Notes under the pieces: generated by a model
What the model was told of the DNA's origin: nothing
The model's input: the letters and a program-made list of their open reading frames with translations, nothing else
Databases searched by the model: none
Position numbers and translations under genes: made by a program
Assembly (NCBI RefSeq): GCF_022458985.1
Contig: NC_061779.1
Coordinates: forward strand, 22,179,001 to 22,243,000
From: Mugil cephalus
Lineage: Eukaryota; Chordata; Actinopteri; Mugiliformes; Mugilidae
DNA length: 64,000 nucleotides
Reading direction: 5' to 3'
Part shown: one piece after another, positions 41,701 through 60,325 of the stretch
Layout: each line of letters begins with the position of its first letter
Position numbering within the stretch: the stretch's first letter is position 1

Positions 41701-44571
41701 TAAAAGTACGTCGTTAAGTGACACTCCGCTGTGCTGAGCGCTGGAGTCGAACACTACACGAATGTTGCCAGGTTTCCTAGGATGATACACGCCAAATGAA
41801 GGCAAGTACCATCGCTCCTCATTTTCCTTGAGTGCGGGCGCCATTTCAGCATGATTGTTCCGGAAAACCTTTTTCATAAAGGCGAAAAGGTGCTCCTTCA
41901 TCACTGGTTTCCTCTCGAGACTTTGTCTCAGCGATGAAAGCCGATTCAGAGCCTGGGCCTTGTTGTCTGGCAGGCGACGCCTTGGGGACTTAAACGGCAG
42001 CGGAGCTATCCAGCTGTTGCTCTCTTTCTTTAATCCTTGTTCCATTATTTGCATGAATGAGATGTCGTCGATGGATGGAGCCATTTTGTTGTCATCCTTG
42101 GTCTGCTGAAACACTGTGGACCCTAGCTGCTCAGCTCTTTCATTGTGGGTAGGTTTCTCTGTAAAACACAAATGATGATTAGGATATTGGAAATGGCTGT
42201 ATCTTTCTTTCACGTGGAACATGTTTGGGCAGGGTGTTCTGGTGTAGTATGTGTTCACTGTGGTGGGCTTGTGAACGCCTCCCAAGCACACGTTGCCAAC
42301 TATCACCCATCCCAGGTCGAGTTTTTGGGCATAGGGAGCATCACGAGGGCCGTTCAACTGTTTTCGCACCTTCTGGACTGAAATGATGTCTCTGCCAAGG
42401 AGAAGCATGATAGGAGCATTTGGGTCAAGCTCTGGAATGAGGTGAGCCACTGATTTCAGGTGAGGGTGATTGAATGCAGCACTGGGTGTTGGAATCTCAG
42501 ATCTGTTGTCAGGGATGTCGTTGCATTCTAAGAGACTTGATAAAGGGAGACTGACTTTTCTGTCCATGCTTTCGATTTGATAACCCAGAGCTCTTCTTCC
42601 TGTTTTCTCTGTTACTCCAGAACAGGTCCGGAGAGAGTATGGAGAAGTAGGACCTTGAACATTGAAAGTGTCGAAGAACTCAGAACGAGCTAGGGATTTA
42701 TTGCTGTGCTCATCGATGATAGCGTAGACCTTCATAGCTCTATCTCGATGGCCAGCAGGATAGACCGTGACGAGACAGATCTTCGAGCATGATCTGTCGC
42801 TCTGATTTTGACCACAGACTTCTGTGCAGCGGGTCGTGACTTCTGAAGCTGGGGGAGAGTCTTGCTCCCCGCCATGCTCTGCAGAGGGGCATGGCTCTTT
42901 GGTCCACGGTGCTGGTCCAGGGTGGAGAGCAGAGATGTGATTCTCACTACCACACTCATGGCATGTTGCTTTTGACTCACAATACTTGGCTATGTGTTGT
43001 GTAGATGTACAACATTTATAGCAAATCCTGTTTTCCTTCAGGAATGCTTTCCGTTCCTCTAACAGTTTCTCACGGAAAGCCCGGCACTTCTGGAGTAGAT
43101 GAGGCTTTTTATGGATGGGGCACAGTCTTTCAGAATTGTCAGTTCTTATCTCATATTTGTCTGTAGCAAGATGAGCTTTGTGATGTACATCAGTTTTGTG
43201 GACTGAGATTTCCTTCTGTCTAGTTGGTCTCCAAGGAGTCTTGTCTGCTTTTGGAGTAGCGTCGGCTTGTGTGGTAAACCTAAAGCTTGGATCATTTCTT
43301 ATTGTAGCTTGCTCTCTAATGAAGTCAACAAAAACTTCAAAGGGAGGGAAGGAGATATTGTGCCTTAGTTTGTAGCTGGATCCGAGGGAGAGCCACTTCT
43401 CTTGTAGGCTAAAGGGCAACTTTTGGACTAGAGGATTAATTCCTCGTGCTGTGTCCAGATAATGGAGGCCTGGGAGGTCTCCGTCTGCCTTTGCTGCCTC
43501 TAGTTCCATAAGGAGATCGCTTAACTCGTGGAGTCTTGCATACTCTCTATTCGAGATTTTTGGAAATCTTTCGATGCGTTGGAAAAGTGCATCCTCAATC
43601 ACTTCCGGGGCTCCATAACATGCATCTAATCTATCCCATATCACTGCGAGTCCTCTACCTGGAAGGTTCACATGGACGGCTCTGATCCGTTTAGCATGCT
43701 CAGCCGACTCTTTTCCCAGCCACTTGACTAACAGATCCGTTTCTTCGCTTGCTGTCAAATCCAGGCCTCCAAGAGCATTCTTAAAGGACCGTTTCCAGGC
43801 TCTGTAGCTTTGTGGTTGGTCACTGAATTGGGTCAAGCCTGTGGTGACGAGCTCGCGCCGAGCGAAATATCTGACCAGATCTGTCACGATAGGTTGGTCG
43901 TGGTGGGGGTACAGAGATGCATGGCTAGGCATGGTCAAAAAGGGAGGACTGTGTTTTGTGTACCTTGGGTCACTTGAACGATGAAAATCTTGCCTGTTTG
44001 TTGAGTAGAGATGCTCATTTGGAGTGTGCTGTGGCTGCTGAGCTGTTACCATATGGTTTGGCGTTGTAGAGAAAGCGTTACTGTCCACTTGGCTATGCTC
44101 TTCTTTGAAGTGGGTTTGGATAGGGAGTGCTGAGGCTGGCTCTGTGTGTGACTGTCTGACCTCATCTGAAGAAGGTTGAAGCGGTGGTGGTGCAAACTGT
44201 ATTTTATTTTGCTCTTTGGCCTGTTCAGCAACATATTCTTTGGTCCGCTCTGTAGGGTCGAGGGGAGCTGCATATAGACGAGATTTTGCGCTGCTTCGGT
44301 CGCTGCAGTCCACAGCTGCCTCTAAGACTTCTGCTTCGGCCACAGCTGCAGCAGTTTCTTGCTCTAATGATAGCATATCCATTGTTGCTTCTAAATGTGC
44401 TTTTTCTACTTTTAGGGCCATTCCTTTCTTTGCGAAACTCAAGCGGGCCTTGGCTGCCTCTGCTTTCGCCCGAGCCATGGTAGCAGCGGCCCCGGTAGAA
44501 GAAGCCTTTGATCTTTTTGAAGAACATGATGCGGAGGATTTAGTACAGAGTGTGCCTTCTTTGCTTGTCAT
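38764..44571 (-). CDS. Gag-Pol polyprotein of the BEL/Pao element
   Basis: A single open frame of 1935 codons. In order it shows: an Ala/Lys/Glu-rich coiled-coil start, a DUF1759-type Gag region (about residues 230-420), CCHC-type zinc knuckles (CYKC, CHEC, about 510-550), a retroviral-like aspartic protease region (about 620-760), reverse transcriptase with the YVDDG box (about 1065), an A17/RNase H region (about 1150-1400), an integrase with an H-H/C-C zinc-binding segment and catalytic core (about 1530-1790), and a C-terminal DUF5641-type domain. The order protease, RT, RNase H, integrase is that of BEL/Pao. Gag and Pol sit in one frame, as is usual in this family. It is a mobile-element protein, not a host gene. 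Confidence 0.94.
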   Translation of the reverse strand: MTSKEGTLCTKSSASCSSKRSKASSTGAAATMARAKAEAAKARLSFAKKGMALKVEKAHLEATMDMLSLEQETAAAVAEAEVLEAAVDCSDRSSAKSRLYAAPLDPTERTKEYVAEQAKEQNKIQFAPPPLQPSSDEVRQSHTEPASALPIQTHFKEEHSQVDSNAFSTTPNHMVTAQQPQHTPNEHLYSTNRQDFHRSSDPRYTKHSPPFLTMPSHASLYPHHDQPIVTDLVRYFARRELVTTGLTQFSDQPQSYRAWKRSFKNALGGLDLTASEETDLLVKWLGKESAEHAKRIRAVHVNLPGRGLAVIWDRLDACYGAPEVIEDALFQRIERFPKISNREYARLHELSDLLMELEAAKADGDLPGLHYLDTARGINPLVQKLPFSLQEKWLSLGSSYKLRHNISFPPFEVFVDFIREQATIRNDPSFRFTTQADATPKADKTPWRPTRQKEISVHKTDVHHKAHLATDKYEIRTDNSERLCPIHKKPHLLQKCRAFREKLLEERKAFLKENRICYKCCTSTQHIAKYCESKATCHECGSENHISALHPGPAPWTKEPCPSAEHGGEQDSPPASEVTTRCTEVCGQNQSDRSCSKICLVTVYPAGHRDRAMKVYAIIDEHSNKSLARSEFFDTFNVQGPTSPYSLRTCSGVTEKTGRRALGYQIESMDRKVSLPLSSLLECNDIPDNRSEIPTPSAAFNHPHLKSVAHLIPELDPNAPIMLLLGRDIISVQKVRKQLNGPRDAPYAQKLDLGWVIVGNVCLGGVHKPTTVNTYYTRTPCPNMFHVKERYSHFQYPNHHLCFTEKPTHNERAEQLGSTVFQQTKDDNKMAPSIDDISFMQIMEQGLKKESNSWIAPLPFKSPRRRLPDNKAQALNRLSSLRQSLERKPVMKEHLFAFMKKVFRNNHAEMAPALKENEERWYLPSFGVYHPRKPGNIRVVFDSSAQHSGVSLNDVLLTGPDLNNTLLGVLIRFRMEAVAITADIQQMYHCFLVREEDRNFLRFLWFRDNDPNKDIIEYRMRVHVFGNCPSPAVAIYCLRQSVRDADLDVKQFVNHNFYVDDGLKSLPTVEAAANLLKRTQEVLSDSNLRLHKIASNKREVMEAFPSEDHANDFKNLDLGSDALPMQRSLGLNWDLMSDTFTFKAADEDKPFTRRGVLSTVNSIYDPLGFIAPVTVQGKAILRELTQDSGDWDSPLPQGMEEMWDIWRSSLKDLTSLQIPRPYTEISPTEVSRRELIVFCDASTKAIAAVAYLKLTDTNGSVHVGFVMGKAKLTPLPEHTVPRLELCAAVLAVELAELIASEIDMKLDDTTFYSDSKVVLGYISNDTRRFYVYVSNRVQRIRNYSNPEQWKYVPTDVNPADIATRSVTAARLSGTSWLQGPTFLKHPQQAKSEEGTFELVNPSLDADIRPQVSTLKTTMLSKQLGAQRFSKFSSWNSLIHAIARLTHIARSFRMNLAIKDSGCKRWHHCHTAISVQELSQARKTIIHAVQEEAYAQEYACVTKGEKLPKDSPLKTLDPFIDVDGLLRVGGRVREAELQPGEKNPLIIPGKHHIATLLVRHYHQKTQHQGRLFTEGALRAAGLWIVGGKRRVSSVIYQCVTCRKLRGTPQTQKMADLPADRLSTEPPFTNVGLDVFGPWSVSSRRTRGGLAQSKRWAVLFTCMSVRAVHIEVIESLDTSSFINALRRFLAIRGPVKHIRSDRGTNFVSACKELKIPSNINNSSVERFLLDQGCTWMFNPPHASHMGGSWERMIGVARKILDSMFLQLGTSKLTHEALSTLMAEVAAIINARPLIPVSTDPDDPLILTPATLLTQKVSLPSAPVCDQVKDLHKNQWRQVQHLAQTFWNKWKKQYLSSLQPRRKWQSSQPDLQCGSIVLLKDDQLKRNEWPLGLITQVFPSKDSRVRKVEIKVSRKDGIKTLLRPITEIVLLLAPETKP

Positions 44572-44625
44572 TGTCTGTATCCAGCGTATACTGTGTTATC
44601 TTCTGCGTTGAAGACGTTGTTTCAC

Positions 44626-45301
44626 TGTGTCGCCCTCAATATATGTGCTGAATATATTTTGGCTTCAAGTTAAACGCCTTCTTCTCATCAAAACTCTGGA
44701 GACGGTCATGAATTTATCCACAGGTTTATTGAATCGAAAAAGGGTGAAACTGAGAAAACACAAACATGTCATAATCAGACAAACTGCCCACTGCACATCT
44801 TTCCCACATGCGCTGTAAACACGTTTTTATCATCAATTAAATCACTCACTTTTATCTTTTTAATTGCCAATGTTTATATATGAATTGTGTATTTATAGTT
44901 TTTAAATCGTAACTTAACATAAACTCCTACTGACACGCAGCATATACCAAACGAAATCAAACAGAGACTAGCTTGGTAGCAACTAGCTTAAAAAACAACT
45001 AAGGACTGTTACCAGCAACTTCACAAACAACCTTATGTGATGATAAATAACGAACTACAGTTAACGCAAGAATATACGACAACAATACATACCAACGATG
45101 CTTCGTATAGCATTGGATGTAGACAGTTATTTCCTGGTGTAAACAGACAGCATGTTCTCTCAGTAATGTGCCTCCCGCAGATCTCTCACATGGCTGACTG
45201 TAGCCGACCACTGTGTCTCTTAAAGAGACCACTGCCCCCTAGTGGTGGCACTATGAAACTTACCCCGAGAACTACTGAACAAAAACTATGGTGACAGCAC
45301 A
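44626..45301 (-). repeat. 5' LTR of the BEL/Pao element
   Basis: 676 bp, same sequence as the LTR at 38036-38711. In the element's orientation it lies upstream of the polyprotein frame and would carry the element's own promoter. Confidence 0.93.
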
Positions 45302-45306
45302 AAAGC

Positions 45307-48300
45307 AAAAGTACTTCTTATCCGATTACTCATTTAATTGATGGGATAATTGACAGCCCTACTTACAACACTGTTGTATGTGCATTAAACTAGTTTTGAG
45401 TTTGTGCAAGTGTTATACAAGTGTGAACACTAACATGTGTTCAAACTTCGCCTTCCATTTATTCTCACATCCTATTTGAATTTTATTGTACGATAGTGCT
45501 CTACAGTCTTAATCGTAAACTAAAACTGTTACGTTAAAGGTGTCACTGGTGTAAATGGTTACAATTTGAAATGGCAGTGAGGTAATAAAAAATATTGAGA
45601 AATATTTTTTATTACATATAAAAAGTCTTTAAAAGGTATTGAAATGAACTTCCCCTCCCCTCCTGTAACAGTATAGTTAACCTCTAGCTTTAATGTCCCA
45701 TAGGTTCAAACAGACATGCAGGGGTTTGTCAGTAATAGTGACTGAGTACAGTAAGGTGCAGCAATCACATATCACATGTACAAAGTCTGACACTGATATC
45801 AGTGTTGTCACTGGCACTGGTCGCCAAACCATTCCAAGTCCAAAGATGAGACAATATAGTAGGGTAAAGAAGTCTAGTTCCCAAGTTGACATTATACTAC
45901 ACATTATACGACATCATCATCAGTCAACCACTCCAAGCCCAGTGGTGAAGGGGCGTTTGAGTAAAACACTAATACTGTTAATTTAAAACACATCAAATTA
46001 GTCATTTTCAAGTGTTTGATAAATGGAGGTAACAATCAGTGTATTCCTCACATTTGAGAAGCACAAACCATGAAATACTTTACAGCTGAAGGTCAGTTTG
46101 ATGTCAGTCAGATGACTTTGACATTTGATGGCGATATAACACGAGTAAAAAATATCTTATACCCCAGTAAAAAAATAGTTCATTAAAGAAAATACTTCAA
46201 GCAGTTCAAGCTTTTTGTCCAAACAGAGTTAATATAATATTAAAATATATACAACATTGGAGGTAGATAACATTAGGCTTTTTGTGAGCAAAAATTAATA
46301 AAACAATTAACTGATAATCAAAACAATTGCAGATTTAATTAATGTCCAGCAGTTAATCCACTGGCTCTGTCAACTCCTACACACCCTCATCTGCAATGCC
46401 TGCGTTGGCCAAATGCAGCTTCATTAGTTTTACTTTGACGAAATCCTACTTACGGCAGCCTGAAAGGACTGCTCCTTTTGTCAGCTCATGTGTTTTTAAT
46501 GAACCACTATCCTGGTGTTTTTGCACCAAGAGCAGCCTTGGCTCAGATGTCAATGGAAAGGTCAAACCCACTGTTCATCATGCTGATGGGCCGGTTTATG
46601 CAGTCTCTGTGCCGCATATTTGTTGTGGGAAAAAAACAAAGCCCTCAGGATTTAGTGTACTGGAGCCATTAGTGACGTAACAAGGGATCTGACATCATTT
46701 CAGTTTGTGTTTTGTTGTTTCTGCTGGATGTTGCATCTGTCCACTTTCACAGCTGTTCAATGCTGTTTTAATGAGCATGACAGAATAAGAAGTTTTGTCG
46801 ACATTGTCTGGTGAAAAACAACAAAATACAGTTCAGCAGTTCTCTGGTTTGGAAGCAAAAAGCAGCATAAAGATAAAATTATAGTAACAATCCACAATAA
46901 AATGCAATACATACAATCAAAAGGCACGGTAACGCACAAATGAATGTATAAGTAGTGAGGTATAGCAGAAAAAAAATTGTAAACATTAGTGCAAATATAA
47001 CCATAGTAGTGCAAACGTGTCTATTGTGTGTAGTTGGACTGGGAAGTGAATATTAGGGCACAATAAATGTAGAGGTGTGAGGGATTTGACAGCTGGAGGG
47101 TAGGAGCTGTTTTTATTAGCCTATTAGTTCTTCATTGACTCTGTATCTCTTCCCAGAAGTCAATGTGATGAACAGTCTATGTATGATTCTTAATGATGTG
47201 ACTGACTTTCTTTTGTTGGAGCCGGCGTGTAGATGTAACTGGGGGGTTGTTGTTGTGTTTAATCTGAAATACAACACATAAACTGTACCAATCATCATCT
47301 AGACATAACGAAGCATGGACTGTCATCCCACTTCAAATATAATTAAAAATTGGTGTAATAATATGTTATATTGGAATATTGGAATATTGTTCGTCACAGA
47401 ATTTATTCAAGTTGATGGACATTTTCCTAAGAAGAACAAAGTATTGTTTTTGGTTTTATCCGTCTTATAGTACAGACAAACCCAGGCCCCATGTAACAGT
47501 TACCTGCAGTACTATGCTGTGTATTTAACGGTTTCCTTTATTTATATAAATATAAAGGTGCAGTTATCCGTGCCTGCCACTAGAGGGAGCTGTCTGATAG
47601 CACAGAGCATACAGTGAGTGACTGTGAACGCGTCCCCCAATGACTTTCTCAGTCATCTTCTATTTCTTTCTTTGAGTATATCACAAGCTAGTTATTCCAA
47701 TAATAATAATACAAATTATATGTAGTGTCCACATTAAGTCAAAGTACTTTGACTAAGACAGCTACACACACGCAGCAGTACCTTGAAAATATAAAAGAAC
47801 ATTTTAATTAAGTGATGAAATGAACAGGAATAAAATGAGCTTCATTTTCACAATTGTATAGAAGCTCAGACTTCGATAGTGCCACTGATTGCCTGGCTGG
47901 AGATGAGGAGAGTTCTCCGATCTTATCTTTTTATTGGGTAAAATATTTGTATTCAGAGCACTGAAAATAAGCTTAAGAAAACAGAACATAACACTGGCTT
48001 TTACTCAGATAATAAGAATCTTCTTACTAGGATACTACTGGACGTTATGGAGTCTTTATAGTGCAATGTGCATTCACTTTGTAGTACTTGCTTCCCATTT
48101 ATAGTCAAATTTACATAATAAGTTACATAGTTTTGTGTGTTGGTGTGTAAAGTTTTCTTTTCTCCACTGTGTAACATTCGCTTCTCTTTCACGCACACTT
48201 GCAGATGCATGGATGACTGGCAGTGTGACTGGCAACAGTGGTTTTGTGTGTTTTTTTTTTTTTTAGCAGACTAGCCGCTGTTTTGTGTAAACTGACAACC

Positions 48301-48499
48301 GAGGTGGAAATGTCAGAATGAGACGGAAATAATTCTGGGATTAAACGAGTTTAGAACTTCCACTTGAGTTTTTGGAGAATATGGGTGGAAGGTCAGCGTT
48401 AGTGCAGCTGTGTGTAGGGCACAGTCTACAGGACAAATGAACAGACTGCCAGTTGTGTTGAGCTGTGTTCACTGTGCTGCTCTCATCTGTGCTGTGGAG
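45307..48499. other. Gene-poor AT-rich spacer
   Basis: No supported gene or complete mobile element. A segment at 46396-46680 has overlapping open frames with no recognised product. A T run lies near 48250. No inverted terminal repeats or LTRs were found by eye. Confidence 0.5.
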
Positions 48500-48990
48500 A
48501 TCTGTGCTCATTTACCCACAGAGCTCCTTCCCTCCCCCATCGGGACCCCCTGAGCCTCTGTGAAGCAGTTGCTATGGAAACCCGCTTGCTCCTCAGCCAT
48601 ATCTGGAACAAGGAGGAGGAGAGAAGAGGTCTGCAGCATTATGCTGGTGACATGCTCGCGCTGCTGTGAGAGACAGAGGGTGCGTATCAGGACGTCAGAA
48701 CCTTCCTCCGGATCCTCAAGGAGAGAGGAGCAGATTCCTCGCTCCTCGCTGCACCTACACTCGACGTCTCAGCTGCCGAACACTGGACGCCTTGTCCTGT
48801 CAGCGTCCAGACAACAACACTGGGGGGAAAAAAAACTGTCGCCTGTTTCATCACTAGAGACAATAAATACCCATTCATTCACACCAGGACAAAGCACTGG
48901 TTACACACTTCCTGCAGGGCACAGAAAACAGCGATGTCTTCACGCTAGCTTCAAGATAAAAGACGCTGAAGTTTGTGTTCTCCCAGAGGT
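48500..48990 (+). other. GC-rich, exon-like segment with an RFX X-box-like motif
   Basis: This is an island of higher GC than its flanks. It starts near GTTGCTATGGAAAC (48568-48581), which resembles the RFX X-box GTNRCC-N-RGYAAC with two mismatches. An ATG within it opens METRLLLSHIWNKEEE and runs 31 codons to a stop. The same frame beyond the stop reads like protein for another 50 codons (for example RTFLRILKERGADSS). I do not recognise a family. A promoter with first exon, or a decayed exon, are both possible. Confidence 0.25.
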
Positions 48991-49673
48991 ACAGATTCAT
49001 TGCACATGTGCAAAGTCTGGGTAAAGTGTGCTCAAAACTAAATAAGTTTGTTGTAGCCTTTAGCATACAGCTGTTTAAAACCATGTTTGTGCGACCGAGC
49101 TGTTATCGTGGAGCTGAAACTATTGAACCTGTGGTATTGGTTCATCTCCCAGTAAAATAATGTTTTACTAGTTTTTAGAAATAGTTGCGTCTTTATTTAC
49201 CAGAAGAAATGCATCTCTGGTTTTATAGATACAGGCAATAATACTTGTAGGGAGAGAGGACTGCTGGAAGAAACAACTCATTTTAAGTTTGGCCTTATAA
49301 TGCCTTTCCTTGCCTTTCCCTTTTAAATTCCGTCTACTGTGATCGGTTTGGCAGCATAATCCTAAAGCTGAACTTTTTAAATTCTGATATTTTCCAGATT
49401 TTCAGCTCTTGGCTCCTTTAAAATAAGATTCTTGTGGAACAGCCATTCAGGCATAATACAGTTTTGTTACGCCTCAGTCACATGGCCCTATGCAACCACG
49501 CTGATCGTAATCATAACCAGCGAGTTCCCATGGTTACCATGGTTACTTAACACTTGGGCGTCATGTTTGTGAGAAATCCGCTTTGACAGAAAGAAGGACT
49601 TACGTCTGGCTCATGCGAGGCTCGGTGAACAAATAAGACGCAGGCCGAAGAGGTACTGTTAAATAGATGATTC

Positions 49674-49679
49674 TTTATT
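49674..49679 (-). terminator. Polyadenylation signal, probably ckmt1
   Basis: AATAAA on the minus strand, about 760 bases beyond the ckmt1 stop codon. The likely 3' UTR is about 49655-50440 and holds no other gene. Confidence 0.45.
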
Positions 49680-50440
49680 AAAAGACAGTACGGAGTGACA
49701 TTCATTGATGAGCTTGAATGATATTGCTTCAGTAGCTTACAATACAGAGCCCAGCCTGGCCAGTGTATGTCGTAATATCATAATCTGACACCAGAGCGCC
49801 AGGAACATACAGAGAACACTTCAGTCTCATAATCTACATTCAAATCCACTTGAAATGGTGAAAAGAAACTATGTACACACAATCCACAATGGAGAGTAAA
49901 TGGATGGAGTACACCAGCACCAGATAATAGGCATGACCAGTGGAGACACGGGAGTGAGGGGAGGAGGCGGGCTGAGTACAGGACATGCGTCAGGAAGGGA
50001 CTGAAGCAGGGTGAAGTGAGGATTGGTGGGCTGAGGAGTGGTGCGCGCGTGTGAGCAGAGCCATAGATAGTGTTGGGCCATGCGCAGGCAGATATCCGTA
50101 CCCAATTACAACAGCCCCACAATTTGTACTTCCTTATCGATCTATGCCAGCGTTTTTGAGCAAAAGGTTCAATTTGAGTTTAAAGCATTGTTTGAATTTA
50201 CTGCATCAGGCTTAACACTTCAAACTTCAAACCCAATGCAAATCTCAGGCCAGATTGCGACATGTAATATTATGTAGATTATACAACAGTGAGGTATATT
50301 GTGGGGCGGGGAGGGGTGATTAGATTATTAGTAGTAATAGGTGAGGCAATGACATAGATATATTTGTAATATCTATGGGCACGGAGATTGTGCATGTGTG
50401 TGTGCCCAGAGGTTTGTGGGAGGAGATGAGGGATCAGTGT

Positions 50441-59182
<8,742 letters not shown>

Positions 59183-59199
59183 TTTTTTTTTTTTTTTTT
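59183..59199 (-). promoter_or_regulatory. A17 tract immediately before the ckmt1 start codon
   Basis: On the minus strand 17 consecutive A precede the A of the initiating ATG with no spacer. The -3 A gives a favourable Kozak position. Such a homopolymer abutting a start codon is unusual for a vertebrate leader and is expected to vary in length. Confidence 0.85.
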
Positions 59200-59639
59200 A
59201 AATTCTCTTTACCGCCGGGGGTTAAAACAAAAAAGAGGAAGAAGATGGTCTTATGTCCACAGTCGCAGGGAGGGAGGGAGGGACAGGTGGTTTGGGAGCG
59301 TCGGCCGGTGATGAAGTGCCTCTGATGGAATGAGAGAGGGCTTATCAGGAGGGACGTCAAGCTGGAGAGACGGAGAGAGGACGAGAGCGGAAATCAGGCG
59401 TGAGACGCTCAAAATAAAAGACCATCCGACTTAACACATCACGCTACTTAAGCTACGCTATGAACTTTTCACCTAAGTAGTATTTTCATGGTATTGATTG
59501 GTATCGATTTCAATTTGATTCCTTTCATTTAAGCATTCCTCCTTTTTTAATTTACTGTTTACAAAGAAATATTTTAGTTTTTGAATAATGAAATTCAAAA
59601 CATAATTTCAAATATATATTATATAAGTCACTTAAATAT

Positions 59640-60325
59640 TTGGTGTAACCACCCTCTGCCTTCAAGACAGCATCAATTCTCCTGGGTACTTTCACACAGT
59701 TTTAGAAGGAACTCGACCACCAGGTTGTTTCAAACATCTTGAAGAGCTGACCACAGATCTTCTTCTCTCCTTCATGTAATCCCAGACACACAGCATGATG
59801 TTGAGATCAGGGCTCTGTGGGGACCATGCCATCACTTTCAGGACTTCTTGTTCTCTTCTTTACGCTGAAGATAGTTCTTACTGACCTTGGGTGTTCGGGC
59901 TCTTTGTCCAGCTGCAGAATAAATTAAATACGCCTGATAGTGATGGTATTGCATGATGGATAAGTATCTGGCAATATATATATATACTGTATATATATAT
60001 ATATATACATTATATATAATGATAACAAACTGCCTTCTGCTACAGCCAAATATTTCAAATTTCGACTCATCCATCCAGAGCACTGCTGCCATTTTGTGGG
60101 TTTCTGGCTGCACCTCCTTCATGTAGACCACTTCTGGGCAGACGTCTCCAGACAGTATGTGGGTGTACCTGGGTCCCACTGGTTTTTGTTAACAGTTCTG
60201 AGCTGATGGCTCTGCTGGACTTCTTCCCATTTCGAAGAGAAATTAGCTTGATATGTTTTGAAACTTTGCTTGGCCAACCACTGCATGTAATACAAAGAGC
60301 AGTAACATCAAACATTGACATGACT
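59640..60325 (-). mobile_element. Truncated Tc1/mariner-type transposon upstream of ckmt1
   Basis: Read on the minus strand, pieces of a Tc1-type transposase are clear: a helix-turn-helix region with KLISLRNGKKSSRAISSELL and VWRRLPRSGLHEGG, then VLWMDESKFEIFG with the catalytic DES, and finally a diverged C-terminal part. A (TA)n run (about 59970-60018) interrupts it. Several frame changes and a missing N-terminus and ends make it inactive. It is a different Tc1 family from the copy in abhd2. Confidence 0.85.
59970..60018. repeat. (TA)n microsatellite inside the Tc1 relic
   Basis: About 49 bases of imperfect TA repeat split by CTG and C. Confidence 0.9.

Larger units (their letters stand above)
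38036..45301 (-). mobile_element. BEL/Pao LTR retrotransposon, looks whole
   Basis: A 7266-bp element lies on the minus strand between pdia3 and ckmt1. It is bounded by two 676-bp LTRs that start TGTG and end CACA and look identical throughout, and by a 5-bp target duplication aaagc (38031-38035 and 45302-45306). A purine-rich tract (ggcggggag on the minus strand) abuts the downstream LTR, as expected for a polypurine tract. One long open frame fills the interior. No break was seen, and matching LTRs imply a very recent insertion. Fish genomes commonly carry BEL/Pao elements, which lack an envelope gene in most lineages; none is seen here. It lies in an intergenic spacer, not inside an exon. 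Confidence 0.95.

Noticed and set aside
38036-45301. An envelope gene that would make the element retrovirus-like
   Set aside because: The single polyprotein frame ends with the integrase and DUF5641-type region close to the LTR, leaving no room for an envelope.
46396-46680. Overlapping plus-strand open frames of 94 and 64 codons
   Set aside because: Considered as a decayed exon. There is no acceptor or donor in register and no recognised motif.
48560-49024. Plus-strand 154-codon open frame
   Set aside because: Its peptide is Arg/Ser/Cys-rich and shifted from the more protein-like frame in the same GC-rich island. No splice or homology support.
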